NCBI GenBank assembly: GCA_958348225.1
Contig: CATVYG010000020.1
Location: 1 to 39,474 of the forward strand
Reading direction: 5' to 3'
Length of the DNA: 39,474 bases
DNA from: an uncultured Collinsella sp.
GTDB taxonomy: Bacteria > Actinomycetota > Coriobacteriia > Coriobacteriales > Coriobacteriaceae
Both the position numbers and the translations under genes were made by a program. Numbering within the stretch: the stretch's first letter is position 1; every line of letters begins with the position of its first letter. The notes under the pieces were generated by a model, which worked only from the letters and a program-made list of their open reading frames with translations, was not told the DNA's origin and ran no database searches. Below, piece after piece: positions 6,188-15,336 of the stretch.

Positions 6188-8198
6188 CATGACGCTGTTT
6201 ATCGCATCGCTTGCCGTCTCGTGCATCGGTGCGCTCGCCTCGGTTCTGCTGATCAAGGCCGATAACGCCGCCAAGACCGCCGGCTGCCTTATCGGCGCCG
6301 TCGCCGCGGTGCTTTCGTTTGTGGCCGGTATCCAGGCCGTGCTGGGCGATGTCACGTCGGTCGACACCATCGTGTTCTTCCCGTTTGCCCATTTCCAGCT
6401 GCTGCTCAATCAGCTGTCCGGCCTGTTCGTGGCGCTCATCTCGGTGCTCGCGTTTGCCGGTTCGATCTACGGTCTCAACTACTTTGATGAGTACCCGGGC
6501 AAAAAGGGCCGCGCCGGCTTCTTCTTTAACACCTTCGTGGCGTCCATGATGCTCGTCATCACCGCCGACAACGTGTTTTGGTTCCTGGTCGCCTTTGAGC
6601 TCATGTCGCTGACCTCGTACTTCCTGGTCGTGATCGAGGAGAACGAGAACTCCATCCATGGCGGTTGGCTCTACTTTGTGATCGCGCACGTGGGCTTTGT
6701 GCTCATCATGGCGAGCTTCCTCACCATGACCAACTTCGCCGGCGGCTCGTTTGCCTTTGCGGATTTCCGCGCCACGCAGTTTAGCCCCGCGGTCGCATCC
6801 GTTTGCTTCGTGCTCGCCTTCTTTGGCTTTGGCGCCAAGGCCGGTATCATCCCGCTGCACGGCTGGCTGCCCAAGGCGCATCCCGAGGCGCCGTCCAACG
6901 TGTCGGCCCTCATGTCCGGCGGCATGATCAAGATCGGTATCTTCGGCATCCTCAAGGTTGGTCTCGACCTGCTCTCCGCCTCGGGTGTTCAGGTCTGGTG
7001 GGGCCTTATGGTCATGGTCTTCGGTGCGATCTCGTCGGTCCTCGGCGTGGCCTTCGCTCTGCAGGAGCATGACATCAAGCGCCTGCTGGCCTATCACTCC
7101 GTCGAGAACATCGGCATCATTCTGCTCGGCGTCGGCGCCTCCATGGCCGCCATGGCGCTCGACTCGGTCGGCATCGCCGTCCTGGCTCTGATGGCCGCCC
7201 TCTACCACACGTTTAACCACGCGATGTTTAAGGGCGAGCTGTTCTTGGGCGCCGGTGCGCTGCTGTACTCCACGGGTACGCGCAATATGGAGAAGATGGG
7301 CGGCTTGTTCCGTCGTATGCCGGCAACGGCCGTCTGCTTCCTCGTTGGCGCGCTTGCCATCTCGGCCATCCCGCCCTTCAACGGCTTTGTGTCCGAGTGG
7401 TTTACCTACCAGTCGCTCTTTAACGCCGCCATGCAGGGCGACAAGGCCGTCATGATCGTGGCCGTGTTCGCTGCCGTCGCGCTTGCCATTACCGGCGCAC
7501 TGGCTGTCACGTGCTTTGTCAAGGCCTATGGCGTCTCCTTTGCCTCCGCGCCCCGCTCCGAGGCCGCGGCAAATGCCAAGGAGGTTCCCGCCCCCATGGT
7601 GTTTGCGCAGGGCCTGCTCGCGGCCATCTGCGTCGTGCTGGGCATTGGCGCTCCCGTGATCGCGCCCGTGCTGGTCGATGTCGCCGCGTCCGTGCTGCAT
7701 CCGTACGGTGGCGTGTTTGCCGCCGAGGGCATGGAGCTCATGAACCAGTACTCCGGCGCTGCCACCTCCACGCCCGCGATCGCCATTGCGCTCGTGGTGC
7801 TCGTCGGCCTTGCCTGCGGTTATCGCAAGCTCAAGACCGTCGGCAAGGTGCAGAAGTCCCAGCCGTGGGCATGCGGCTATGCTCCCAACGAGCATATGCC
7901 CGTCGTGGCCACGACCTTTGCCTCCGAGGTGTCCTGGTTTATGCAGCCGCTCTACACGCTGCGTGACCGTTGCACGGCCGTCTGCTGGTCCATCGCGCAC
8001 TTCTTCCAGAAGCTCACCGGTGTGGCCGAGGCTGTGGAGCCCGTACCCGACAAGGTTCTCGTCGATGCCCCGCATAAGGGTGTCGAGAAGCTCGCCGACC
8101 TCGCGACTAAGCTCGAGGGCGGCAACTACAGCATCTATATCTGCTACATCGTCGCGGCACTCGTGGTGTTCCTCGTGCTCGCCGTGCAAATGGGTTAA
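6180..8198 (+). CDS. hyfB: Hydrogenase-4 membrane subunit HyfB (antiporter-like)
   Basis: A 672-residue polytopic membrane protein, the length of E. coli HyfB. It belongs to the NuoL/M/N-Mrp antiporter family of complex I-like proton-translocating subunits. Diagnostic stretches are FELMSLTSYFLVVIEE (the TM5 Glu), then KAGIIPLHGWLPKAHPEAPS, with the Lys/His pair, and SALMSGGMIKIGIFG. The first residues form a hydrophobic segment, as expected for a first transmembrane helix. It is one of three antiporter-like subunits in this operon. HycC-type FHL-1 complexes have only one such protein; the presence of HyfD and HyfF marks this as the larger FHL-2 form, which may couple formate oxidation to ion export. 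Confidence 0.93.
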   Translation: MDSMTLFIASLAVSCIGALASVLLIKADNAAKTAGCLIGAVAAVLSFVAGIQAVLGDVTSVDTIVFFPFAHFQLLLNQLSGLFVALISVLAFAGSIYGLNYFDEYPGKKGRAGFFFNTFVASMMLVITADNVFWFLVAFELMSLTSYFLVVIEENENSIHGGWLYFVIAHVGFVLIMASFLTMTNFAGGSFAFADFRATQFSPAVASVCFVLAFFGFGAKAGIIPLHGWLPKAHPEAPSNVSALMSGGMIKIGIFGILKVGLDLLSASGVQVWWGLMVMVFGAISSVLGVAFALQEHDIKRLLAYHSVENIGIILLGVGASMAAMALDSVGIAVLALMAALYHTFNHAMFKGELFLGAGALLYSTGTRNMEKMGGLFRRMPATAVCFLVGALAISAIPPFNGFVSEWFTYQSLFNAAMQGDKAVMIVAVFAAVALAITGALAVTCFVKAYGVSFASAPRSEAAANAKEVPAPMVFAQGLLAAICVVLGIGAPVIAPVLVDVAASVLHPYGGVFAAEGMELMNQYSGAATSTPAIAIALVVLVGLACGYRKLKTVGKVQKSQPWACGYAPNEHMPVVATTFASEVSWFMQPLYTLRDRCTAVCWSIAHFFQKLTGVAEAVEPVPDKVLVDAPHKGVEKLADLATKLEGGNYSIYICYIVAALVVFLVLAVQMG

Positions 8199-8210
8199 GG
8201 AGGGGAGAGC

Positions 8211-9137
8211 ATGAACAACATCGTACTTGCCGTTCTGCAGGGCGTGGTCGTTATGGCCGTCGCGCCGTTCTTCTCCGGTCTCGGCCGCGTGATCCGCGCC
8301 AAGATGCACAACCGTCGCGGCCCCAGCATCATGCAGGACTACCGCGACCTGGCCAAGCTCTTTGCGCGCCCCGAGTCCCAGAGCGAGGATGCGAGCTTTG
8401 CGCTGCGCATTATGCCGCCGCTGTTCTTCGCCGTCGCCTTTATGCTCGCGATGGGTCTGCCGCTCTTTACGGCGCAAAGCCCCATCCCAGTCTTTGGTGA
8501 CGCCATCACCATCATGTACAGCCTGGCGCTCGCCCGCTTCTTCTTCGCCCTCTGCGGTGTGGATTCGTCCAACGCCTACGCCGGTATCGGCGGCGTCCGC
8601 GAGCTGCTCATGAGCGTGCTCATCGAGCCGTCCATGCTGCTGGCGCTGTTTGCCGCCGCCCTGGTGTGCGGTTCCACCGACATCGCCACCATGGGTCAGC
8701 ACATCATGACGGGCGCCATCGACGCACCGGTCGCCGTGATCCTTGCCGGCATTGCCTTTGCGATCGCCTGCTACATGGAACTCGGCAAGCTGCCGTTTGA
8801 CCAGGCCGAGGCCGAGCAGGAGCTCCAGGAAGGTCCGCTCGCCGAGCTTTCCGGCCCGTCGCTTGCGATGGCCAAGCTCGCCATGTCCATGAAGCAGGTC
8901 CTGGTCGTCGCCTGGTTCTGCGCGATCTTCGTCCCCTGGGGCGAGCCCGCGGCCGTGGGTATCGCGGCCGTTCTGGGCGCGGTCATCTTCCTTGTTAAGT
9001 GCCTGATCGACTTTGTCGTATGCGGCGTGATCGAGAACTCCTGCTCGCGCTCGCGCTTTAAGGTGCTTGGCAATCAGACCTGGGCCGTCGTGGGCATCGC
9101 CGTTCTGGCGTTTGTCTTCGTGGTCGTCGGCGTGTAG
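8211..9137 (+). CDS. hyfC: Hydrogenase-4 membrane subunit HyfC (NuoH-like)
   Basis: A 308-residue membrane protein of the HyfC/HycD/NuoH family, the subunit that joins the peripheral hydrogenase arm to the membrane arm. The telling region is ACYMELGKLPFDQAEAEQEL, the acidic cytoplasmic loop of NuoH-like proteins, followed by EGPLAELSGPSLAMAKL. Several hydrophobic helices surround it. A strong ribosome site, GGAGGGGAG, sits a few bases before the ATG, 12 nt after the hyfB stop. Confidence 0.92.
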   Translation: MNNIVLAVLQGVVVMAVAPFFSGLGRVIRAKMHNRRGPSIMQDYRDLAKLFARPESQSEDASFALRIMPPLFFAVAFMLAMGLPLFTAQSPIPVFGDAITIMYSLALARFFFALCGVDSSNAYAGIGGVRELLMSVLIEPSMLLALFAAALVCGSTDIATMGQHIMTGAIDAPVAVILAGIAFAIACYMELGKLPFDQAEAEQELQEGPLAELSGPSLAMAKLAMSMKQVLVVAWFCAIFVPWGEPAAVGIAAVLGAVIFLVKCLIDFVVCGVIENSCSRSRFKVLGNQTWAVVGIAVLAFVFVVVGV

Positions 9138-9152
9138 GAGAAGGGAGAAACA

Positions 9153-10610
9153 ATGTCATTTGCAGTCAGTCTGTCCCTTCTCGGCTTGGTCGCTATCGCG
9201 GCCCCGATGGTGGCCTCGGTGCTCGTCGCCCTGTTCCCCCGTCCGTACGCCAAGTGGTTCAGCGTTTTGGGTGCCGCCGTCTCGACGGTCTGCACCATCG
9301 CCCTCGCCGCGAATTTCGCTGGCGTCGGCATGCCCGACACGCAGGTCCCCCTGATCTCGTTTGGGCAGACCCTCGTCATGGGATTCACCTTCGATCGCAT
9401 GAGCACGCTGCTCGCGCCCGCCTTTGTGGGTATCGGCCTGCTTGTCGTGATTTATTCGATTCCCTATATGAGCGAGAATAACCGTGAGCATCCCGACGCA
9501 CCGCGTCGTCGCTTCTACGCGTACCTCGCGACCTTCATCGGCGCCATGGCCGGCCTTGTGTACAGCTCGACCCTTTTGGGCCAGCTTGTGTTCTTTGAGA
9601 TCACGGGTGCGTGCTCTTGGGGCCTCATTAGCTACTACATGTCGCCTACCGCCAAGAAGGCCGGCATGAAGGCCCTGATTATTACGCATATCGGTGCGCT
9701 CGGCCTGTATCTGGGCGCCGCCATCGTGTTTGCCCACACCGGCACCTTCGCCATCACCGCGATTTCCGGCCTCGACGCCAAGCTCAAGGCTATCGTCCTT
9801 TTGCTCGTGCTGTTTGCGGCTTGGGCAAAGTCCGCACAGGTCCCCATGTACATGTGGCTGCCTTCGGCCATGGAGGCGCCGACGCCTGTTTCGGCCTATC
9901 TGCATGGCGCCTCGATGGTCAAGGTCGGCGTGTGCGTGTTCGCGCGTGCACTCGTCTCTGCCGGCGAGATTCCCGAGATCGTGGGCTGGGTCGCCATTAT
10001 CGACGCCATGGTCACCATGCTCTTTGGTTTCCTTATGTACCTGCCGCAAAAGGACATGAAGCGTCTGCTGGCCTTCTCCACGATCGCCCAGCTCTCCTAT
10101 GTGTTCTTTGGTCTGGGCCTTTCGGTCTTTGGCAGCCAGCTGGCCTTTGATGGCGCCGTGTGCCATATCTTTAACCATGCTTTCGCCAAGACCCTGTTCT
10201 TCCTGATCGCCGGTTCGTTCTCCTTTACCCTCGGCACGCGTATGCTGCCCAAGCTTCGCGGCATCGTGAAGAAGTACCCGATCTCGGGCGTGGGCTTTGG
10301 TGTCGCCGCACTCGCCATTGCCGGCGTGCCGCCCATGAACACGTTCTTCTCGAAGTTCCAGATTATCGCCGGCGGCTTTTCTGTGGGTGCCGGCAACGTT
10401 GCGATCCTGGTGCTCGTGTGCATCATGGTCGCCGAAACCGTCGCCACCTTCGCCTGGTTCCTCAAGTGGATGGGCTATTGCCTGCCCGGCGAGCCGAGCG
10501 ACGAGGTTGCTGCGGGGGCCCCGCTTCCCCGCGCGATGGCGTTCGTGTTCATCGTGCTCATCATCATGGTCATCGTCAGCGGCCCGCTTTCGGCCAGCTG
10601 GATCGGTTAG
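9153..10610 (+). CDS. hyfD: Hydrogenase-4 membrane subunit HyfD (antiporter-like)
   Basis: A 485-residue antiporter-family membrane protein close to the length of E. coli HyfD (about 479). Key stretches are FFEITGACSWGLISYYMS, with the conserved Glu, then WAKSAQVPMYMWLP and SAMEAPTPVSAYLHGASMV, the classic NuoL/M/N lysine-helix region. HyfD is absent from FHL-1 (hyc) operons, so it is one of the proteins that identify this as a hydrogenase-4 complex. It starts 15 nt after hyfC with GGGAG upstream of the ATG. Confidence 0.92.
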   Translation: MSFAVSLSLLGLVAIAAPMVASVLVALFPRPYAKWFSVLGAAVSTVCTIALAANFAGVGMPDTQVPLISFGQTLVMGFTFDRMSTLLAPAFVGIGLLVVIYSIPYMSENNREHPDAPRRRFYAYLATFIGAMAGLVYSSTLLGQLVFFEITGACSWGLISYYMSPTAKKAGMKALIITHIGALGLYLGAAIVFAHTGTFAITAISGLDAKLKAIVLLLVLFAAWAKSAQVPMYMWLPSAMEAPTPVSAYLHGASMVKVGVCVFARALVSAGEIPEIVGWVAIIDAMVTMLFGFLMYLPQKDMKRLLAFSTIAQLSYVFFGLGLSVFGSQLAFDGAVCHIFNHAFAKTLFFLIAGSFSFTLGTRMLPKLRGIVKKYPISGVGFGVAALAIAGVPPMNTFFSKFQIIAGGFSVGAGNVAILVLVCIMVAETVATFAWFLKWMGYCLPGEPSDEVAAGAPLPRAMAFVFIVLIIMVIVSGPLSASWIG

Positions 10611-10623
10611 GAGGTAGAACGAC

Positions 10624-11277
10624 ATGGGTTATTCGATCGTCAACATCCTTGGCGGCCTTCTGATCGTCACGTCCACCATGGTGGTCGTCTCCAAGAACAT
10701 CAAGCACGCCATCAGCTGGTATGCGGTGCAGTCGCTGGTGCTCGTGGGACTGCTCGCTACGCTCGGTGCCACTACCGGTGCGCAGGAGCTGCTTATGTGG
10801 GCCGGATCCGCCTTTATCACCAAGGTCGTCCTGGTCCCTTATATCCTCAACCGCGCATACAAGAAGATGGGCGAACCGAGCGACGCATCGCTCAAGGCTG
10901 GCCTTAAGCCCGCGTGGGCCATCTGCATCATCGCCGTCGAGGTCGCGATCTGCTTTGCCGTCGTGACGCAGATCAGCCTGCCTACGGCCGAGGTCGCAAC
11001 GCCCGCGCTCGCTATTAGCTTCGCTCACTTCTTTGTGGGCCTCACCTGCATCATCTCGCAGCGCAACATCATGAAGCAGATCTTTGGATACTGCCTTATG
11101 GAAAACGGCAGCCATGTGACGCTCGCGCTTTTGGCGCCCACCGCTCCCGAGATCATCGAGATCGGTATCGCCACCGACGCCATCTTTGCCGTCATCATCA
11201 TGTCCATCGTCGTGCGTCGCATTTGGGACGACTCCCACTCGCTCGATGCGCGCGACCTGTCCGAGCTGAGGGGGTAG
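10624..11277 (+). CDS. hyfE: Hydrogenase-4 membrane subunit HyfE (NuoK-like)
   Basis: A 217-residue membrane protein matching HyfE of E. coli (216 residues), which contains a NuoK-like part. The N-terminal helices (MGYSIVNILGGLLIVTSTMV) and a later cluster AHFFVGLTCIISQRNIMKQI followed by FGYCLMENGSHVTLALL are recognisable for the HyfE family; the Glu in LMENG is the membrane-embedded acid typical of NuoK-like helices. It lies between hyfD and hyfF with 13 and 3 nt gaps, preceded by GGAGG. Confidence 0.9.
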   Translation: MGYSIVNILGGLLIVTSTMVVVSKNIKHAISWYAVQSLVLVGLLATLGATTGAQELLMWAGSAFITKVVLVPYILNRAYKKMGEPSDASLKAGLKPAWAICIIAVEVAICFAVVTQISLPTAEVATPALAISFAHFFVGLTCIISQRNIMKQIFGYCLMENGSHVTLALLAPTAPEIIEIGIATDAIFAVIIMSIVVRRIWDDSHSLDARDLSELRG

Positions 11278-11280
11278 TCC

Positions 11281-12840
11281 ATGGAAACGTTGATTCTCGC
11301 CCTGCTCGCGACTCCTTTGGTGTTCTCGCTGGTCATGGCGTTTTTGCCCAAGAACACGTCCTATAACGTGTTTGCCGGTCTCAACCTGGTCTCCGTCGCA
11401 GCCGTCCTGGTGCTGTCGATTATGACGGCCGGTGACGTCCTTATGAGTGGCGAAACCGCGAGCGCTCTTGGCCTGTGGTTCCACCTCGATTCGCTGGGCG
11501 CCATCTTTGTGCTGCTCATCGGCTTTATCGGTTTTCTTACGGGGCTGTTCTCGCTGCCCTATGTAAGGGCCGATATCGAGGAGGGCTCCATGCCCGCCGA
11601 GCGCGCCAAGCAGTATTTTGCGCTGTTTAGCCTGTTTGTGTTCACCATGCTGCTCGCGTGCCTGTCCAATAACATGATCCTCACGTGGGCCGCCGTGGAG
11701 GCAACCACGCTTTCCACCGTGTTCCTCGTGGGTATCTACAAGAACAAGACGGCCCTCGAGGCTTCTTGGAAGTATGCGATGGTCTGCACCGCCGGCGTGG
11801 CCTTTGGCCTGTTCGGTACGCTGCTGATCTACGCCAACGCCGCCGACGTGATTCCCAACGCCCACGAGGCCGCGTTCCTGTCGTGCGTGCTGCCGTATGC
11901 CGACCAGTTCGACCCGACGCTCATGCGCCTCGCCTTTGCGTTTATCGTGATCGGCTTTGGCACCAAGGCCGGCCTGTTCCCCATGCACACTTGGCTGCCC
12001 GATGCCCACTCCCAGGCCCCGAGCCCTGTCTCGGCCCTGCTCTCGGGCGTGCTGCTTAAGTGCGCCATGCTTGTGATCATGCGCTTCTACGGCTTTACTA
12101 TCCAGGCTGTGGGTGCCGAGTATCCGCAACTTTTGCTGTTGATCGTCGGCACGCTGTCCATTTTGGTGGCGGCACTTTCGATGTTTCGCCAGGACGACCT
12201 CAAGCGCCGCTTTGCGTACTCGTCTGTGGAGAACGTGGGCGTTATCGCTCTGTGCCTGGGTATCGGTGGCCCGCTGGGTATCGCCGCGGCCCTGCTGCAC
12301 TGCGTGTTCCACGGCTTTACCAAGACGCTCGCCTTCTGCGTGTCCGGCAACATCCAGCACGCTTTTGGCACGCGTAGCCTGGCCAAGATCCAGGGCGTCG
12401 TCGAGGTTGCCCCCGCAACCGCCGCGCTCGCCGTCCTGGCGCTGCTCGGTCTTGGTGCCTTCCCGCCCTTCGGCATGTTTATCTCCGAGTTCCTGACTTT
12501 TGTCGCCGGTGTTACCGCCGGTCCCATGTGGCTGGTCGTCGTGGTCGCCCTCGGTCTTACCGTGGCCATCTCCGCGCTCACCCGCATCGCACTCAAGTCG
12601 GTATTCGGCCATGCGCCCCAGGGCATGGGCAAGCATGAGGCCCCGGCGCTCATGCTTATCCCCGAAATCATCCTGGCTGTCATGATCTTGTGGTTTGGCA
12701 TCGCCACCCCGCTGCCTCTCGTGCACGGTGTGGAGACCGCGACCGGCATCGTGCTCGAGCAGAGCACCGAGGAACTTCACGCGACGCCGATGTACCGCGC
12801 TGTGTTCGGTACCGAGACCGCTCAGAGCGAGGTGGAGTAA
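11281..12840 (+). CDS. hyfF: Hydrogenase-4 membrane subunit HyfF (antiporter-like)
   Basis: A 519-residue protein, the third antiporter-like subunit of the complex (E. coli HyfF about 526). The conserved Glu lies in ILTWAAVEATTLSTVFLVG. The lysine-helix region reads KAGLFPMHTWLPDAHSQAPS and then PVSALLSGVLLKCAMLV, and later HCVFHGFTKTLAFCVSGN follows, all as in NuoL/M-like proteins. The start overlaps the upstream gene's ribosome region (GAGGGGG before the hyfE stop), so hyfE and hyfF are probably translated together. Confidence 0.92.
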   Translation: METLILALLATPLVFSLVMAFLPKNTSYNVFAGLNLVSVAAVLVLSIMTAGDVLMSGETASALGLWFHLDSLGAIFVLLIGFIGFLTGLFSLPYVRADIEEGSMPAERAKQYFALFSLFVFTMLLACLSNNMILTWAAVEATTLSTVFLVGIYKNKTALEASWKYAMVCTAGVAFGLFGTLLIYANAADVIPNAHEAAFLSCVLPYADQFDPTLMRLAFAFIVIGFGTKAGLFPMHTWLPDAHSQAPSPVSALLSGVLLKCAMLVIMRFYGFTIQAVGAEYPQLLLLIVGTLSILVAALSMFRQDDLKRRFAYSSVENVGVIALCLGIGGPLGIAAALLHCVFHGFTKTLAFCVSGNIQHAFGTRSLAKIQGVVEVAPATAALAVLALLGLGAFPPFGMFISEFLTFVAGVTAGPMWLVVVVALGLTVAISALTRIALKSVFGHAPQGMGKHEAPALMLIPEIILAVMILWFGIATPLPLVHGVETATGIVLEQSTEELHATPMYRAVFGTETAQSEVE

Positions 12841-12843
12841 CGA

Positions 12844-14616
12844 ATGATTGAAACTGAGAACAAGGTGTATGCCCGTCGCTGCGAGAGCCATGTCGAGGCC
12901 CTGCGCCGCGCCGTTCCGGGCTGCATCGAGAAGGTCGAGTGGCAGTGCGAGGACCAGCTGACGATCACCGTCAAGCAGGACAAGCTGCCCGAGGCCGTCC
13001 ACTACCTGTACTACGAGCGCTACGGCTGGATTCCCGTGATCATCGGCAACGATGAGCGCAGCCTGTGCGGCCGTTACGCCGTGTACTACGTCATCTCCAT
13101 GGAGGGGGAGGACCCCGGCTGGGTGACTGTGCGCGCCGAGGTCGATCCCGCCAAGATGACGTTCCCGTCCGTGACGCCGTTCGTCCCCGCCTGCGTGTGG
13201 GGCGAGCGCGAGCTGCGCGATATGTTCGGCCTGATCCCCGAGGGTCTGCCCGATCGTCGTCGCCTAGTGCTGCCTGATGACTGGCCCAGCGGCCTGTACC
13301 CGCTGCGCAAGGACTCCATGGACTACCGCTTCCGTCCCGCTCCCGCGAGCGACATGGAAAACTACGAGTTCTTGGCCGATACCAAGGGCAAGGAGACGAC
13401 GCTCGTCCCCATGGGCCCGTTGCACATTACCTCCGACGAGCCCGGCCACTTCCGCCTGTTCGTTGAGGGCGAGACGATCGTCGACGCCGACTACCGTCTG
13501 TTCTACGTGCACCGCGGCATGGAGAAGGTCGCCGAGACGCGCCTGAACTATGACGCCGTGACGTTCCTCGCCGACCGCATCTGCGGCATCTGCGGCTGCG
13601 CCCACTCGGTGGCCTATGCCGAGGCCGTCGAGCGCGCCCAGGGCATCCATGTCCCGCCGCGCGCCCAGTACATCCGCGCTATCATGCTCGAGGTCGAGCG
13701 CCTGCACTCGCATCTGCTCAACATTGGCCTGGCGTCGCACTACACGGGCTTCGACTCCGGCTTCCAGCAGTTCTTCCGCGTCCGCGAGAAGTCCATGGAC
13801 CTGGCCGAGAAGCTCTCCGGTCACCGCAAGACCTACGGCCTCAACGTGATCGGCGGCGTGCGTCGCGATATTTTGGCCGAGCAGAAGCTTTCCACGCTCA
13901 CGACCATCCACCAGCTGCGCTCCGAGGTTCAGGAGCTCGTCGACGTCTTGCTCTCCACGCCCAACTTTATTGAGCGTACGAGCGGTATCGGCATCTTGGA
14001 CCGCAAGATCGCACGCGACTTCTCGCCGGTTGGCCCGCTCATGCGTGGCTCGGGCTATGCCCGCGACGTGCGCTTTGACCATCCCTTCGACGGCTACGCC
14101 GATCCGGACGTCCAAAAGATGCACGCCGCCACGGCCGACACCTGCGATGCCTTCGGCCGTACCGCCGTTCGCATCCAGGAGGTCTACGATTCGATCGACA
14201 TGATCGAGACCATGCTCGAGAACTGCCCGTCGGGCCCCATCCTCACCACGGATTGGGAGTACACCCCGCACAAGTACGCCATCGGCGCCACCGAGGCGCC
14301 GCGCGGCGAGGACGTGCACTGGGCCATGCTCGGCAACAACCAGAAGTGCTACCGCTGGCGCGCCAAGGCGGCCACGTACAGCAACTGGCCGGTCCTGCGC
14401 TACATGTTCCGCGGCAACACCGTGGGCGACGCGGCGCTGATCGTCGGCTCGCTCGACCCGTGCTACTCCTGCACCGACCGCGTGACGGTGACCGATGTCG
14501 CCGCCAAGCGCGACCACGTGCTCGACAAGGAGCAGTTCGAGAACGTCTGGCGCGACAAGTCGCCGCTTGCGGGCGAGGGCACCATGGCCGCTCCGCTCGA
14601 TGAGGAGGCGCTCTAA
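12844..14616 (+). CDS. hyfG: Hydrogenase-4 [NiFe] large subunit HyfG
   Basis: A 590-residue catalytic subunit that reduces protons to H2. The first 170 residues are the NuoC-like domain (PSVTPFVPACVWGERELRDM), fused to a NuoD-like [NiFe] domain. The four nickel ligands are visible as two CxxC pairs: C247/C250 in RICGICGCAH and C540/C543 in DPCYSCTDR. As in HycE, maturation should cleave after the Arg of DPCYSCTDR (R546), removing a C-terminal tail. Here that tail is 44 residues, compared with about 32 in E. coli HycE. The protease gene (hycI-like) is in the same operon. The gene starts 4 nt after hyfF with GTGGAG upstream. Confidence 0.95.
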   Translation: MIETENKVYARRCESHVEALRRAVPGCIEKVEWQCEDQLTITVKQDKLPEAVHYLYYERYGWIPVIIGNDERSLCGRYAVYYVISMEGEDPGWVTVRAEVDPAKMTFPSVTPFVPACVWGERELRDMFGLIPEGLPDRRRLVLPDDWPSGLYPLRKDSMDYRFRPAPASDMENYEFLADTKGKETTLVPMGPLHITSDEPGHFRLFVEGETIVDADYRLFYVHRGMEKVAETRLNYDAVTFLADRICGICGCAHSVAYAEAVERAQGIHVPPRAQYIRAIMLEVERLHSHLLNIGLASHYTGFDSGFQQFFRVREKSMDLAEKLSGHRKTYGLNVIGGVRRDILAEQKLSTLTTIHQLRSEVQELVDVLLSTPNFIERTSGIGILDRKIARDFSPVGPLMRGSGYARDVRFDHPFDGYADPDVQKMHAATADTCDAFGRTAVRIQEVYDSIDMIETMLENCPSGPILTTDWEYTPHKYAIGATEAPRGEDVHWAMLGNNQKCYRWRAKAATYSNWPVLRYMFRGNTVGDAALIVGSLDPCYSCTDRVTVTDVAAKRDHVLDKEQFENVWRDKSPLAGEGTMAAPLDEEAL

Positions 14617-14617
14617 T

Positions 14618-15334
14618 ATGCTGAAGCTTTGGAAGGTTAACGCCAAGGCCGGCGACGCGACGGTCAAGTACCCGTTTGCGCCGTTTCCCACCAACAAGGA
14701 CATGCGCGGCAAGCCCGAGCACAACGCCGAGCTCTGCATCGCCTGCGGTGCCTGTGGCGTGGCATGCCCGGCCGATGCCATTCGCATGGACACCGACCTT
14801 GCGGCCGACACCATTACCTGGTCGATCGACTACGGCCGCTGCATCTTCTGCGGCCGTTGCGAGGAAGCCTGCCCCATGGAGGCCATCAAGCTCACCGAGG
14901 AGTTTGAGCTGGCCGTCATGAGCAAGGACGACCTCACCAGCAAGAGCGTCTATACGCTCGAGCACTGCTCGCGCTGCGGCAAGCCGTTTGCCCCGCACAA
15001 GGAGATCGACTACGCCAAGCGCCTGCTGCAAAAGACCGGCGGCATGGAGGCCATCCAGGCCGCCCGTACCGTCGGTATGTGCCAGGAGTGCAAGCGCGAG
15101 CTCGACGCCCTGCGCGCCGCCTCGGCCGTAAAGACCGGCAACGCGCGCGGCATGGCTGCCAACGAGACGCTTGCGTCCGGTGAGCCCCAGGGCCCCGGCA
15201 TGGAGTATCTGGGCGGCCACGGCGTGAACCCGGAGTATGTCGACCGCGAGCTCAACCCCGATGCGCCCGAGATTCCCGCCGGTCCTGCGCCGGTCGAGGG
15301 CATCATCATGGATTTTGATACGAAGGAGGAGTAA
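14618..15334 (+). CDS. hyfH: Hydrogenase-4 ferredoxin-like subunit HyfH
   Basis: A 238-residue NuoI-like protein. Two [4Fe-4S] motifs are clear: CIACGACGVACPADAI and CIFCGRCEEACPMEAI. The N-terminus (MLKLWKVNAKAGDATVKYPF) matches HyfH closely. After the ferredoxin part come two further CxxC pairs, CSRCGKPFAPHKE and CQECKREL, also found in E. coli HyfH/HycF and suggestive of a metal-binding knuckle. The protein is about 55 residues longer than E. coli HyfH (181); the extra part is a Pro/Gly-rich acidic tail. The frame is open upstream inside hyfG, but GAGGAGG (14602-14608) and the match to the family fix the start at 14618, one base after the hyfG stop. Confidence 0.92.
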   Translation: MLKLWKVNAKAGDATVKYPFAPFPTNKDMRGKPEHNAELCIACGACGVACPADAIRMDTDLAADTITWSIDYGRCIFCGRCEEACPMEAIKLTEEFELAVMSKDDLTSKSVYTLEHCSRCGKPFAPHKEIDYAKRLLQKTGGMEAIQAARTVGMCQECKRELDALRAASAVKTGNARGMAANETLASGEPQGPGMEYLGGHGVNPEYVDRELNPDAPEIPAGPAPVEGIIMDFDTKEE

Positions 15335-15336
15335 CC

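Noticed and set aside
6129..8702. Very long open frame on the minus strand (857 codons)
   Set aside because: It is the reverse of hyfB and part of hyfC; GC-rich third positions keep the antisense frame open, and its composition (His, Gly, Arg, Asp-rich) is not protein-like.
10576..13002. Long minus-strand frame over hyfE and hyfF
   Set aside because: Same antisense artefact; the plus-strand genes have clear family motifs and ribosome sites.
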